Positions 24,790 to 36,500 of a stretch of DNA of 64,000 nucleotides are shown piece after piece (within the stretch, counting starts at the first letter, position 1; each line of letters starts with the position of its first letter). The notes below the pieces were generated by a model. That model saw only the letters and a list, made by a program, of their open reading frames with translations, was not told the DNA's origin and ran no database searches. The position numbers and the translations under genes were made by a program. The stretch covers positions 62,001-126,000 of the forward strand of contig NZ_CP023429.1 in the NCBI RefSeq assembly GCF_002327085.1, in the 5' to 3' direction. The stretch comes from Neisseria weixii (GTDB lineage: Bacteria > Pseudomonadota > Gammaproteobacteria > Burkholderiales > Neisseriaceae).

Positions 24790-24865
24790 GGGTCGTTAGC
24801 TCAGTCGGTAGAGCAGCGGACTTTTAATCCGTTGGTCGAAGGTTCGAATCCTTCACGACCCACCA
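24790..24865 (+). tRNA. tRNA-Lys (anticodon TTT)
   Basis: 76 bases including encoded CCA. Acceptor GGGTCGT pairs with ACGACCC; D-loop AGCTCAGTCGGTAGAGC, anticodon arm CGGACTTTTAATCCG and T-arm GGTTCGAATCC are all canonical. It has its own perfect promoter and terminator and stands directly before lysS, which charges it. Confidence 0.97.
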
Positions 24866-24873
24866 GATACAAA

Positions 24874-24904
24874 AAAACCTGCTTAGCAATAAGCAGGTTT
24901 TTTT
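24874..24904 (+). terminator. rho-independent terminator of tRNA-Lys
   Basis: AAAACCTGCTTA and TAAGCAGGTTTT pair around a GCAA loop, with a T tail. Confidence 0.9.
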
Positions 24905-25054
24905 ACGCCTGTTGGATAGGCCGTAAGAGATTTGATTTTCAGACGGCCTTTACTAGATAAAACAAGCCGTTTGGCGTAAAATATGCGCAATTTTTATTGA
25001 TCTTCTCAAAAGGCCGTCTGAATCCGCGGCCTGTCTTTATTTTTGGAAAACACC

Positions 25055-26566
25055 ATGAGCGAACAGCACAATCCGTCTGTCGAGCAGCAACTTGACGAAA
25101 ACCAAATCATGGCCTTGCGCCGCGAAAAACTCAACGATATCCGCAAAGTACGCAATGCCTATCCCAACAACTTCAAACGCGACAGCTTTGCCGCCGATTT
25201 GCACAATCAATACGATGCCTTAAGCAAAGAAGAGCTTGATCCGCAAGCCGTGCCGGTAAAAATCGCCGGACGCATGATGCTCAAGCGCGCGATGGGGAAA
25301 GCCAGCTTCGCCACCATTCAAGATACCAGCGGCCAAATCCAGCTTTACATCAATAATCAAGGCGTAGGCGAAGCAGTGCACGATGATTTCAAACATTGGG
25401 ACATGGGCGACATCGTCGGCGCGGAAGGCATCTTGTTCAAAACCAACCACGGCGAATTGACCGTGCGCGTATCGGCGATTCACTTGCTGAGCAAATCGCT
25501 GCGCCCGCTGCCGGACAAACACAAAGGCTTGTCTGACCAAGAAACCAAATACCGCCAGCGTTATGTCGATTTGATTGCCAACGAAGAATCGCGTCAAACC
25601 TTCATTAAACGCAGCCAAATTATCCAGGCGGTCCGTAATTTCATGGTGGGCGAGCAATATTTGGAAGTGGAAACACCGATGATGCACCCTATTCCGGGCG
25701 GCGCCACGGCCAAACCGTTTGTCACCCACCACAATGCCTTGGATATCCCGCTGTATCTGCGTATCGCACCGGAACTATATTTGAAACGCTTGGTGGTCGG
25801 CGGTTTGGAGCGCGTGTTTGAGATTAACCGCAGCTTCCGCAACGAAGGTATGTCGGTGCGCCACAACCCCGAATTTACCATGATTGAATTCTACGAAGCT
25901 TTTTGCGATTACGAGCGCATGATGCAGATGGCGGAAGACATTATCCGCAGCGCATCGATTACTGTTAACGGTACGGCCAAAATCAGCTACAACGGCAAAG
26001 AAGTCGATTTGGAAAGCCCGTTTGAGCGTCTGACGATTTTAGGTGCAATTAAAAAATACAACCCGCACTACACCGACGAGCAGTTGAACGATGCCGAATG
26101 GCTGAAAAAAGAAATCGTCAAACACGGCGAGAGCCTGCCGCCGTCACCGGGCATCGGTAGCCTGCAATTGGCGTTGTTTGAAGGTTGCGCCGAGAGCAAG
26201 TTGTGGAACCCGACCTTTATCGTGGATTATCCGGTAGAAGTGTCGCCATTGGCGCGCGCATCCGACAGCAAACCGGGTTTGACCGAGCGTTTTGAGCTGT
26301 TCGTGGTCGGCCGTGAGTTGGCCAACGGTTATTCCGAGTTGAACGATCCGGAAGACCAAGCCAACCGCTTCAAATCTCAAGTGGCGCAAAAAGATGCCGG
26401 TGACGACGAAGCTATGCATTATGATGCCGACTACATCCGCGCGATGGAATATGGTTTGCCGCCGACCGGCGGTTGCGGTATCGGCATCGACCGTTTGGTG
26501 ATGCTGCTAACCGATGCACAAACCATCCGCGATGTGATTTTGTTCCCGCAAATGCGCCCGGAATAA
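25055..26566 (+). CDS. lysS: Lysyl-tRNA synthetase, class II
   Basis: 503 residues. OB-fold anticodon-binding domain in residues about 55-150, then the class II catalytic core: motif 1 around [10 protein letters not shown], motif 2 [20 protein letters not shown], motif 3 [14 protein letters not shown] near the end. Attaches lysine to tRNA-Lys in the cytoplasm. ATG 25055 is preferred; an in-frame TTG lies 12 bases upstream, and GGA at 25045 is the only purine-rich signal. A DUS (25012-25023) lies just upstream and a DUS pair behind the gene. Confidence 0.97.
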   Translation: MSEQHNPSVEQQLDENQIMALRREKLNDIRKVRNAYPNNFKRDSFAADLHNQYDALSKEELDPQAVPVKIAGRMMLKRAMGKASFATIQDTSGQIQLYINNQGVGEAVHDDFKHWDMGDIVGAEGILFKTNHGELTVRVSAIHLLSKSLRPLPDKHKGLSDQETKYRQRYVDLIANEESRQTFIKRSQIIQAVRNFMVGEQYLEVETPMMHPIPGGATAKPFVTHHNALDIPLYLRIAPELYLKRLVVGGLERVFEINRSFRNEGMSVRHNPEFTMIEFYEAFCDYERMMQMAEDIIRSASITVNGTAKISYNGKEVDLESPFERLTILGAIKKYNPHYTDEQLNDAEWLKKEIVKHGESLPPSPGIGSLQLALFEGCAESKLWNPTFIVDYPVEVSPLARASDSKPGLTERFELFVVGRELANGYSELNDPEDQANRFKSQVAQKDAGDDEAMHYDADYIRAMEYGLPPTGGCGIGIDRLVMLLTDAQTIRDVILFPQMRPE

Positions 26567-26579
26567 AATATTGTTTTCA

Positions 26580-26607
26580 AGGCCGTCTGAAACGTTTCAG
26601 ACGGCCT
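26580..26607. terminator. DUS inverted pair behind lysS
   Basis: Two full AGGCCGTCTGAA copies face each other with 4 bases between; T tail follows. Confidence 0.8.
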
Positions 26608-26778
26608 TTTCTTGTGAATGATGATATACGGCAGTATTAAAGACGTTGGCATTTCTGTAAATACAACCGTTTAAACAGTCGCTTACACAAATGTCAACAA
26701 TCTGATACAATTGTCTGCAATTCAGGCAGCCTGATTCAAAAGGCCGTCTGAAACGTTTTTTGATTTTGAAAGGTGATT

Positions 26779-28191
26779 ATGACCGAATCTTTACACCAAT
26801 GGGTGAATGCTATCAACGGCCCGCTGTGGAACGGTTTGATTTTCTTATTGCTGGGTGCGGGTTTGTTTTTTACCGTTGCGACCGGTTTCGTGCAATTCAG
26901 GTTGTTTGGCCGCAGCGTGAAAGAAATGTTGGGCGGACGCAAGCAAGGCAGCGATCCGCACGGAATTACCCCGTTTCAAGCGTTTGTAACCGGCTTGGCC
27001 AGCCGTGTGGGCGTGGGCAATATTGCCGGTGTGGCGATTGCTATCAGTGTCGGGGGGCGGGTGCAGTGTTTTGGATGTGGCTGGTGGCTTTAATTGGTAT
27101 GAGTTCGGCCTTTGCCGAATCGTCGCTGGCACAGCTGTTTAAAATCCGCGACTATGACAATCATCATTTCCGTGGCGGCCCGGCGTATTACATCACGCAG
27201 GGTTTGGGTCAGCGCTGGTTGGGGTGTTGTTTGCCTTGAGCTTGATTTTCTGTTTCGGCTTCGTGTATGAAGCGGTGCAATCCAATACCATCGTGGCGGC
27301 CACCGAAGCAGCTTGGGGCTGGAACAAACACGCCACCGGCGTGGCATTGGTGATTCTCACTGCGCCGGTGATTTTCGGCGGCATCCGACGCGTGGCGAAG
27401 CTGGCTGAAGCGATTGTGCCGCTGATGGCGGTGTTGTATTTGCTGTTGGCGCTGTATATCGTGTTCAGTAACCTGAACATGATTCCACAAGTATTCGGTA
27501 TGATTTTTGCTGATGCATTTAAAGTCGATGCGGCGGGTGGCGGTTTGCTCGGCGGCCTGATTTCGCAAACCATGATGATGGGCATCAAGCGCGGCCTGTA
27601 TTCCAACGAAGCCGGCCAAGGTTCGGCTCCGAATGCAGCCGCGGCGGCGGAGGTGAAACACCCGGTGTCGCAAGGCATGATTCAGATGCTGGGCGTGTTT
27701 GTTGATACCATTATCGTATGCTCGTGTACGGCATTTATCGTGCTGGTATCGGGCATACACGGTGATGGGTTAAGCGGTGTGCAGTTGACTCAGGTGGCGA
27801 TTGTGCAGCAGGTCGGCGGCTGGGGGCGGATTTTTTGGCAATTGTTTTATTCTTATTCGCGTTTTCGACTATTATCGGCAACTATGCGTATGCGGAATCG
27901 AACGTGCAGTTTATCAAGAGCAACTGGCTGATTATGGCTCTGTTCCGCATGGGTGTGCTGGGCATGGTGTATTTCGGCGCAGTGCAGAGCGTGCCGCTGG
28001 TGTGGGACATGGCCGATATGGCAATGGGTACGATGGCATGGATTAACCTAATTGCGATTTTGTTGTTGTCGCCGTTGGTGTTTCTGCTGTTGAAAGACTA
28101 CACCGCCAAATTGAAAATGGGCAAAGAGCCTGAGTTCAAATTGTCGGAGCATCCGGGTTTGAAACGTAAAGTCAAATCGGATATCTGGTAA
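26779..28191 (+). pseudogene. Sodium/alanine (AGCS) symporter, three frame breaks
   Basis: About 471 residues when stitched; inner-membrane symporter with around ten helices that takes up alanine or glycine with Na+. AGCS signatures: VGVGNIAGVAIAI, later GLYSNEAGQGSAPNAAAAA and GNYAYAESNVQFI. The frame changes at about 27055, 27228 and 27826, each time by loss of one G from a run of 5-6 G (for example WLG-VLFALSL at the second). Start ATG 26779 has AAAGG before it. Three identical kinds of lesion in an otherwise perfect gene suggest undercalled G runs rather than decay. Confidence 0.88.
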
Positions 28192-28204
28192 GTGCAATCA
28201 ACAA

Positions 28205-28228
28205 AGGCCGTCTGAATTTCAGACGGCC
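28205..28228. terminator. DUS inverted pair behind the symporter
   Basis: AGGCCGTCTGAA directly followed by TTCAGACGGCCT: a perfect 24-base palindrome. Confidence 0.75.
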
Positions 28229-28337
28229 TTTGTTTGTCTGCTTGCGGAAATGATCGGAGAATCACAATATAGTTATATTGTTTGGTTAGGAGAATGTCAT
28301 GCCGTCACCCACGCGCAGCAAACCGTTGACACAAGAT

Positions 28338-29539
28338 GAGACCTTTGCAAAAACCCCAAAACTCCCCTAAATTCCCCTAAAGAATTCAGAGGCGTTTTTT
28401 TATGAGCAGCTTCTTCCAGCAACAAGCCCGAATCATGACGGGCAAACATACCGGCAGCTGCCCGTTGCTCAAAATTAACCGGCTGCCCGATTGGCAGCCC
28501 GCCGGACAACTGCCCAACCGGCAAAAGACCCGTTACATCCGCGGCCACCGCGGCCGCCCCGCCTATCCGCTGCCGCCCGTGCTCAAAGCCGTATTGCCCG
28601 GCCAATGGCACAGCCTTTCCGATCCGGAATCGGAACGCTGTTCAGCCGCCCGTCCGGATTTCTGCTTCTTCTGCGGCTTTGATGAAGCCGCCTTACCCGG
28701 CCGCAGCACCCCCTGCCGTTTCCGCAACCGGCCGGCACAGGATGACACCTTAGCCCGGCTTCCCGAACCGGTTAACCGCCGGCTGACCGATAAAAGGCTT
28801 AAAAACAGAGAAAGCCCCGGCAGCAGTGATTGATGCCGCCATCATCCAAACTGCCGGCGGCAAACAGCGTCAGGCTGTCGAAACCGATGAAAACGGCATC
28901 ACTGCCGAAACCCTGCCCGGCAAAGACAAGGATGCGCGCCGGGTGAAGAAAGAGGGCAGATTCACCTTGGGCTGCAAACAACACACCCGCACCGGTTCGG
29001 AAGGCTGTATCGGGAAACAGCACATCACCCGGCCAACGCCCGTGAGTGCAACCATTTCGGACCGCTGCCGGAAGGCACCGCACCCGGAACAACCGTCTAT
29101 GCCGATAAGGGTATGACAGTAAAGCCAACCGGGAGCATCTGCAAAGCAAACGGCTGTCCGGCGGCATGATGCGTAAGGCACAGCGGGGCAAACCTTTAAC
29201 GGAGCAGGAGAAACAGCGCAATACGCAGCTGTCGGAAGTGCGCTGTGCGGCCGGGCAAACCTTCGGTACGCCGCACCGGAAATCCGGCTGTAAAAGAGCG
29301 CGTTATTTCGGTTTGCGGAAAGTGCCGGCGCAAAGCCATTTGAAAGCGGTGTGCCTGAACCTGCCAAAGGCAGCCGGCAGGCTTCGTGTGCCTGCTGCTG
29401 CCTGAAAAGGGCAATGGCACCCGATAAAGGGGCTGATTGGGGAAATACGGACGGGAAACACGTCTGAAAATGAAAAAACGGTTACCTGATTGTTCAGGTA
29501 ACCGTTTGGATGGGATGGCCGGTATTTCGCAAAGGTCTC
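28338..29539 (+). mobile_element. IS5-family insertion sequence, full-length copy
   Basis: 1,202 bases bounded by GAGACCTTTGCAAAA on the left and TTTCGCAAAGGTCTC on the right (14 of 15 bases match). The right half equals 1-582 with few changes. No clear target duplication is seen. It lies next to a decayed MFS transporter gene, which it or a later deletion may have destroyed. A fragment of a relative lies at 44341-44480. Confidence 0.88.
28402..29405 (+). pseudogene. IS5-family transposase, broken by frame changes
   Basis: The start MSSFFQQQARIMTG and the DUF772-like N-terminal part (RPDFCFFCGFDEAALP) are in one frame to about 28800, then AAVIDAAIIQTAGGKQRQA (first Asp region), then KEGRFTLGCKQHTRT, and finally the C-terminal part from 29110. 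Frame changes near 28803, 29032 and 29108 (the last is GGG where the first copy has GGGG). The stem-loop at 29476-29507 follows. Confidence 0.82.
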
Positions 29540-29547
29540 GGGCTGTT

Positions 29548-29900
29548 TGCGCGCACTTTTAGCGGCTTTGGAGCCGGTGCTCGGTTTTATCCGCAATGAA
29601 CCCGGCTTATCCGGTTCGTTTATGGGCATAGCGGCCTTCTTGCCGTTGCCGGTATTTTCACTGTGTTCGCCTTTGACTGCAAGTTGGCGCCTTGTTTTGG
29701 CATTGAAGACGCGTTAATGGGTTCATCGTATTGATGATGGAGGGCATGGCGCAGGCAGTGGGCTATCTGATTGCAATTGGCCGGCCTTTAGGTATGGGCG
29801 TGTTGTATGACGTATTCGGTTGGTGGTCGGTATCAATGGATATTCTGACTGACTTGATGGCAATAGAGTGCCTGCCGGCTTGGTTTGCCGCTATCCGAAA
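29548..29900 (+). pseudogene. MFS transporter (CynX/NimT-like) remnant
   Basis: Two fragments of one transporter: LAALEPVLGFIRNEPGLSGSF near 29565-29625 looks like the first periplasmic loop, and EGMAQAVGYLIAIGRPLGMG near 29735-29800 looks like the last helices of CynX-type cyanate/nitroimidazole carriers. The several hundred residues in between are missing. It is dead and stands immediately behind the IS5-family copy. Confidence 0.55.
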
Positions 29901-30063
29901 ACGCTGTCGCAAATGCAGCGGCATTCGTAGGCAGTCTGAAAGTCATTGGATTGTTTTTTATTTCAAAACAACGGCTTTTTGCTATAATGCTTCGTTTAAC
30001 ATCTTCGCTTTCCGGTTGGGTGAAAGCGGTGAACAGTGCAACACCACACTTTAAAGGATAAAA

Positions 30064-30849
30064 ATGGGTTTTTTGCAAGGTAAAAAAATTCTGATTACCG
30101 GTATGATTTCCGAGCGTTCGATTGCTTACGGTATTGCCAAAGCGTGTCACGATCAAGGTGCGGAATTGGCATTTACTTATGTTGTGGATAAATTGGAAGA
30201 GCGTGTGCGAAAAATGGCCGCTGAATTAGGCTCTGATTTGGTCTTCCGTTGCGACGTCAACAACGATGCCGAAGTAGAACAGGTATTCGCCGATTTAGGT
30301 AAAAGCTGGGAAGGATTAGACGGCTTGGTACACGCCATCGCCTTTGCACCGAAAGAAGCGTTGAACGGCGACTTCCTTGACAGCATCAACCGCGAAGCCT
30401 TCAATATTGCGCACGAAACTTCTGCCTACAGCTTGCCGGCCTTGGCAAAAGCGGCCCGCCCGATGATGAAAGGCCGCAATTCTGCAATTTTGGCATTAAG
30501 CTATTTGGGTGCCGTGCGCGCGATTCCGAACTACAACGTCATGGGTTTGGCTAAAGCCAGCTTGGAAGCCGCTATCCGCTTTACCGCTTCGGCTGTCGGC
30601 CGCGAAGGCATCCGTTGTAACGGTATTTCTGCCGGTCCAATCAAAACCCTGGCCGCTTCCGGAATTGCCGATTTCAGCAAATTGCTGAGCCATGTGGCCT
30701 CGCAAAATCCGCTGGGCCGCAACGTGACCATCGAAGAAGTGGGCAACGCTGCCGCATTCTTGCTGTCGGACTTGGCTTCGGGCATCACCGGTGAAATCAC
30801 TTATGTCGACGGCGGTTACAGCATCAATGCCTTGAGCGTCGGAGAATAA
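30064..30849 (+). CDS. fabI: Enoyl-[acyl-carrier-protein] reductase (NADH)
   Basis: 261 residues. Reduces trans-2-enoyl-ACP in the last step of each fatty acid elongation cycle. [15 protein letters not shown] at residues 11-25 is the FabI cofactor loop; the catalytic Tyr147, Tyr157 and Lys164 ([20 protein letters not shown]) are all present. AAAGGATAAAA precedes the start. A TATAAT at 29983-29988 is the best upstream promoter element; its -35 is weak. Confidence 0.97.
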   Translation: MGFLQGKKILITGMISERSIAYGIAKACHDQGAELAFTYVVDKLEERVRKMAAELGSDLVFRCDVNNDAEVEQVFADLGKSWEGLDGLVHAIAFAPKEALNGDFLDSINREAFNIAHETSAYSLPALAKAARPMMKGRNSAILALSYLGAVRAIPNYNVMGLAKASLEAAIRFTASAVGREGIRCNGISAGPIKTLAASGIADFSKLLSHVASQNPLGRNVTIEEVGNAAAFLLSDLASGITGEITYVDGGYSINALSVGE

Positions 30850-30875
30850 CCAATCCGCATCGGATGATGATGGGA

Positions 30876-30929
30876 AGGCCGTCTGAAAAATGGTGTAAAA
30901 AAGGTACACTGTTTTTTTTCAGACGGCCT
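30876..30929. terminator. DUS inverted pair behind fabI
   Basis: AGGCCGTCTGAA and TTCAGACGGCCT with 30 bases between; the loop contains a GGTGTA/TACACT mini-stem that extends the hairpin. Confidence 0.7.
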
Positions 30930-31081
30930 TTATTCCAAATGAACGGTATGGCTGTCTGCTTTTTTTGCGGATTATACAAAATTTAACCTATATAAAACAA
31001 ATTTAACACATAAGCCGCTATCATCGCTGCCTGTCCGATACAATGTTAAAATTTTTTTACACTTATATTTAGGAGTTTGTT

Positions 31082-31522
31082 ATGTCTATTGCATCAGAAT
31101 TTAAAGAATTCATCATGCGCGGTAACGTCGTGGATCTGGCTGTCGGTATGGTTGTCGGCACGGCGTTCAGCGGTATCGTGAAATCATTGGTTGACGATGT
31201 AATCATGCCGCCTATCGGTATTCTGATCGGCGGTGTGGATTTCTCGAACCTGTTCATTACTTTGAAAGACGGTGTTCCGCCGGCAGGTGAAGCCGGTTAC
31301 GCCACTTTGGAAGCGGCCAAGGCCGCCGGTGCGGTAACTCTGAATCTCGGCCTGTTCATCAACACCATCATCAGTTTCCTGATTGTCGCTGCGGCTATTT
31401 TCTGCGTAGTGAAATTGTTGAATTCAATGAAAAAAGCCGAAGCTCCTGCTGAAGAGGCACCGGCTGAGCCATCTGAAGAAGTATTGTTGTTGCGCGAAAT
31501 CCGTGATTCTTTGAACAAATAA
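31082..31522 (+). CDS. mscL: Large-conductance mechanosensitive channel
   Basis: 146 residues, homopentameric inner-membrane channel that opens on hypo-osmotic shock. N-terminal amphipathic helix EFKEFIMRGNVVDLAVG, TM1 VGMVVGTAFSGIVKSLVDDVIMPPIG, TM2 LFINTIISFLIVAAAIFCVV, and a C-terminal acidic/Ala-Pro linker plus helix (EVLLLREIRDSLNK). AGGAG at 31071-31075 is well placed for ATG 31082. Confidence 0.96.
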   Translation: MSIASEFKEFIMRGNVVDLAVGMVVGTAFSGIVKSLVDDVIMPPIGILIGGVDFSNLFITLKDGVPPAGEAGYATLEAAKAAGAVTLNLGLFINTIISFLIVAAAIFCVVKLLNSMKKAEAPAEEAPAEPSEEVLLLREIRDSLNK

Positions 31523-31543
31523 TCACTCGTCCGAATGATGCGA

Positions 31544-31572
31544 AGGCCGTCTGAAAGATTTTCAGACGGCCT
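31544..31572. terminator. DUS inverted pair behind mscL
   Basis: Two full DUS copies 5 bases apart, with a T-rich tail. Confidence 0.75.
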
Positions 31573-31784
31573 TTCAATTGGGAAATATACGGATAACACC
31601 GTGTGCCGAAGCAGGCCGATATTTTATGGAACGGTTGAAGCCTGAAAACAATCCGTACCGTCCTTCATGTGCCGGCAATCCGATCATTGGATTAATAAGC
31701 CAGTGAACCATAAAAGGCTTTGGTTCAGGATGTTGTGCCGCATACGTTTGCATGACCATGCGGTCAGCCGCTTAAAAACATTTT

Positions 31785-31830
31785 GCAAAACAGCAGGCCG
31801 TCTGAAACTTCAGACGGCCTGCTGTTTTGC
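31785..31830. terminator. extended DUS hairpin behind hslO
   Basis: Two perfect 22-base arms (GCAAAACAGC followed by the DUS) around AC; the longest hairpin of the window and 13 bases behind the minus-strand hslO stop. It works in both directions. The 200 bases between it and the mscL terminator hold no gene. Confidence 0.85.
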
Positions 31831-31842
31831 GTGGGGTTGGAT

Positions 31843-32756
31843 TTACTGAATCCGCTGCGCTTCCTGGCGGACAGCGGAGACGACGTTTGCGCCGAACAAT
31901 GCATTGACATCAGTTTCGTCGAACACATATGTTTCATGACAGAAATCGCAGTCGACAGCAATACTGCCCTGCTCTGCCACCACGCCGCCGACTTCTTCAC
32001 CGCCCAGCATCAGCAGCATGTCGCTAACTTTTCCGCGCGAGCAGGTGCAGGCGAATTCAATGCTTTCAGGTTCGAACACACGCGGCGGCGTTTCGTGGAA
32101 CAGGCGGTACAGCACATGCTGCGCGTCCAACGTCGAAAGCTCGCCGTCGGTTACGGTTTGCACCAAAGTACTGATGCGGTTCCATGCGTCGGTATCGGTT
32201 TCTTCTTCCGGCAGGCGCTGTATCAGCAAACCGCCGGCGCCGGTGTCGCAAGCGGCCAGCACGATATGTGTGTCGAGCTGCTCCGAACGCGTCATGTAGT
32301 TCATCAGCATTTGTGCAATGCTGCCGCCTTCCAACGGCACCACACCTTGCCATGGCTCGGCATCTTTCGGTTGGAGGGTCAGTACAAATACGCTGCTGTC
32401 ACCCAATAAATCAGTCAGGCCCTCATCGTCGGCGATGTCGGCGTGTTCGTCCCAACGGGCGGTAGCGCGCACGGTTTGCTCCGAAGACGCTTCCGCCACC
32501 AGCATTTTCAGGCGGCCTTGCCCTTGCACCTGCATAATCAGCGTGCCGCCGGTTTTCAAATTGCCCGATAACAATGCGCCGGCGGCCACGAGTTCGCCAA
32601 GGCGCGGCGGATGGCGGCAGGGTAGTGTTTCTGCCGGGTAATGTGCTGCCAAACGTTTTCCAAGCGGACATGCAGGCCGCGCACCGGCATACCGTCAAAA
32701 ATAAAGCGCGTGCGGCAGTCGTCACTGCTTGGGGAAAGAACCTGTCGTGTCATCAT
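31843..32756 (-). pseudogene. hslO: Hsp33 redox-activated chaperone, frame broken near 32602
   Basis: About 304 residues when stitched. Hsp33 is a cytoplasmic holdase switched on by oxidation. The zinc-binding C-terminal module is intact: CTCSRG and, 27 residues on, CDFC. The start frame from 32756 gives SSDDCRTRFIFDGMPVRG and HYPAAIRRALGEL; one G is missing in the GGG of TTGGGCGAAC near 32600, and the second frame runs to the end. Typical of an otherwise intact gene. Confidence 0.9.
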
Positions 32757-33549
32757 ATATTCGGCTCCAATGGTTCGGATAATGTTCCGGCACACAGGAC
32801 TGCACATAAAGCGCAGCCCTGTGTGCCCCCTGATTCTACCGCCCTGAACGGCGGGGTTCCAACCATTAAGGAAATTTTGATAAAGAATATGGCCGATATG
32901 GTTGCACAACGGCATAAATCAAGACCGTCTGAAAAATACAGCGCCGTACGCGGCATACCCGCCCGATATGCACGCAGTTGCCGATAAGGGAAAACAGGCC
33001 GCAGTATCTGCCCAAGGCCTTTTGAAACGGCATCACGGATAATATCGGAACAATCATATCAAAAAACATATCGGAAAAGCGGCCCTTCCGGAAAAACAAA
33101 TACGGTTGAATCATAAATATATGTTTATAAAAAACCGGGTCGGAAATGAAAATGTCGCCGATCGGGTTTTTGACTGCGCCTCCGTTTCGGCCAAACCGTT
33201 TCCGGTACGGTATCGGTAAAAATATCGGTATGGCGTAAAAAAATGGCATAAAAATTGCAAGAGAAAAACATCGGATTGTACCTGAAAGCCGCAGCGGAAT
33301 GAACGGGATACCCAAAACAAACGGTATAAAATCAAGATAACCGAAGATTTAAATCCGTACGGAAACTATCGTAATACGAAACATCAACCTTCGTAATTTG
33401 TCGCAATGTGACAATTAACGGCAGGTTGGAAAAGCGGCAAAACAGTGCCGTACAAGTGCCGCGGATGGCCGGAAAATCCAAAATTTTTATTTTTTATAGG
33501 GCTGTACTTTTATGTGCAGTCCTGTGTTGAAACATTTGAAGAGGCAAAA
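32757..33549. other. gene-free region before the adhesin gene
   Basis: About 790 bases without a credible gene on either strand. It holds one diverged DUS (AGACCGTCTGAA near 32931) and becomes AT-rich toward the adhesin start. I see no long homopolymer or tandem repeat that would suggest phase-variable transcription, and no clear promoter. Confidence 0.4.
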
Positions 33550-36500
33550 ATGAATAAAACCTACCGGGTCGTTTACAATGAAACCACCAATACCTATACC
33601 GCCGTGGCCGAAATTGCCGCAGCAAGGGGCAAGTCTTCCAAATCATCGGTTGCGGCTGCCGCAGACGCAACCGCCGTACGGGTGTAATGAAAGCCGTCGG
33701 TACGGTCTTGCTGCCGGCGGTGTTGATGTTGGCGTCGGGCGGTGCATATGCTGAGGCTACTACTACCGGGCAGGTCGGAACGGGTATTGCCATCGGTACC
33801 GGCACGACTGCCGGTACGACCGCAACAACGGCCACATGGTCGGATTCGGATATCGCCATCGGTAAAAATGCGACGGCTGCAGGTGGATCGACGATAAGGT
33901 TCCTGCCAATCAGATTGCCATCGGTACCAATGCAAATGCAGGGGACAACAAAGGTGCAATTGCGATTGGTGGGAATGCAAAGGCTGGCGGAGGAGGCCTT
34001 GGCTCTACACCAAGCATAGGAGCGGTCTCGCTTGGTTTGAATAGCCAATCAAAAACAAATTCTGCCATTGCCATCGGCAATGAAGCAGCTGTGCTAAGCG
34101 GAATAGGGGCAATTGCGATTGGTGGAAATGCACAAGTCGATGAGATGAAACCGGGGGATACGAAGACGAGAACGGGGTCGACACACGCTTCCTACAAAAA
34201 TCCGTTTACGCCCCTTAGTGAAAATGATGACGGAACGACTCTGTTGAGCAATTCGGATAACACAAAATCATCACTTTCTACTGCTTCTACCGTTATTGGT
34301 AGAAATGCGTATTCCACGTCATCAGGTGTGGCGATCGGAGACAATGCGCGTGTATCACGGGTTGAGACCAGCGGTACGGCAAACCGCGGTTTGGGCGTAG
34401 CGATCGGTGCGAATGCCTGGTCGCAGGGCGGCGGCGTGGTCATCGGTTCGTCGGCCACAAGCGAACAAATCAATGCCGTAGTCATTGGCCGCCAGGCTGT
34501 GGCAAAAGGCAGTGCGTCGCAGGTGATCGGTGTTGCTGCGGCCTCGGTCGGCGACCGTTCGGTTGCCATCGGCCATTCGGCCACTTCCGTAGGGGAGCGT
34601 TCGATCGCCATCGGCGGTTCCGCTTCCAATGAAAAATATGATGCGGATAACAACGCCAGAAGCGAAGGGCACAACTCAATTGCCTTGGGTTCCAAAGCGC
34701 GCGTCGGCAACAGCTTCGTAATGCCGACACGGGTCAACAGGCCGACTGCGGACGAACTGAAGGCATGGAATGCCGAAATTAGTGCTGAAGCCGACCGAGT
34801 CGGCGTATTGACGGAAAATTCCATCGCCGTCGGTACCGATGCGGCCGTCAGCCCGGCTGCCGGCGCGACGGCAGCCAATGCCATTGCCATGGGTAAGGCG
34901 GCGGCCGTTTCCGCCGACGGCGGCAGCGCCATCGGTAAAGAGGCGGCGGCATTAGCCGTCAATGCGGCGGCGCTGGGCACGTCGGCAAGCGCGGCAGGTG
35001 AGGGAAGCCTTGCCTTCGGTTATCAGAGCAGTGCGGCCGGGCAGGACGGCGTTGCCGTCGGCACTTCGGCTGCGGCAACGTTGGAAAGCGACGTGGCAGT
35101 GGGCCGTTTGGCCAAAGCCAACAGTAAAAACCTGTCCGGTGCCGTCGGTGCCGTCGCCTTCGGCAGCCAGGCCATGGCCGACGGTTATAATGCCGTCGGT
35201 ATCGGTACCAATGCGGTAAGCGAAGGTAATTCGGCTATCGCGGTAGGCGGTACGGCCACAGGTGTGGGCGCGGTCAACGTCGGTTATCAGGCGCGCGCGA
35301 CTAAAAATTCGGCGGTCTCCGTCGGATATTATGCGCAGGCTGTTGAGAGCAACGCCACGGCAGTCGGTACTCAGGCCCAAGCCACCCAGACCGGTGCTTT
35401 TGCCGCCGGTGCGGGTGCTATTGCCGGCGGATACGGCGCGGTGGCGGCAGGTATGCAGTCGAATGCCGCCGGCGAACGGGCCGCTGCATTGGGTGAGAGA
35501 GCCTCCGCTTCGCAAAATGATACGCTGGCACTCGGTTCCGGCGCGAATGCCGCGCATGATAATGCGGTGGCGCTGGGCAGCGGTTCGGTAACCGCAGATC
35601 CGGTAGCTACCGGCTTTGCAACCATCAACGGATTGAAGTACGGCACGTTCGCCGGAAACTCTGCCCAATCCACCGTCAGCATAGGCAGTTCCGGTGCAGA
35701 GAGGACATTGACCAATCTGGCGGCCGGCCGCATATCCGCTACCAGCACCGACGGCATCAACGGCAGTCAGCTTTACGCCACCAACGCCGCGCTGGGCAAT
35801 CTGGCCAACAGTATTAAAAACAGATTGGGTGGCAATGCCCGGCTGCTGCAGGACGGCAACCTGACGATGAGCGATATCGGCGGCAAACAGGGTAGTTTCG
35901 GCAGCACCGTGCACAATGCTATTCTGGCTTCACAAGAGGAAGTGCTAAAAGGCACCAATATCAGCAGCGTTCAGACAAGTGTAGGCGTTAACGGGCAGAA
36001 TATCTATACCGTCAATGCCGACGGCACCAGCGTCAGCGGAACGGGTGCGGTAACGGTTACCCGCGGCAGTAAGAACACGACAACCAATATCACCGATTAC
36101 GCCGTCGACCTCTCCGCCGCGGGCAAGGCTTCTTTGGCCAAAGCCGACAGCGCAGTGCAAAGCCTGACGACATCGGTCAACGGCACGACTGCAGAAACAT
36201 TGAACAGTACCAACAGCGACATCAATTTTGTCAACGGCAACGGCACCACCGCCCGCACCGCCGGCGGTAACATCACTTTTGATGTCAATACCTCCGCGCT
36301 TACCGTCAACAACGGACAAGTCACCGCCGGTACTCAGGGAAACGCTTTCGCTACGGCAGCCGAAGTGGCGAAGGCTATCAATGCTTCGGAAAAGACCACT
36401 ACCGTGGCGGCGGGCAGAAATACCCGCGTACAGGCACCTGCGGTTAAGGGCAATAACACCGAATACACCGTGGATGCCGACAAAACCACCGTCAGCGCGG

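Noticed and set aside
33445..33687. Longer N-terminal extension of the adhesin signal peptide
   Set aside because: The conserved ESPR motif starts at 33550, where GAAGAGG gives a good ribosome-binding site.
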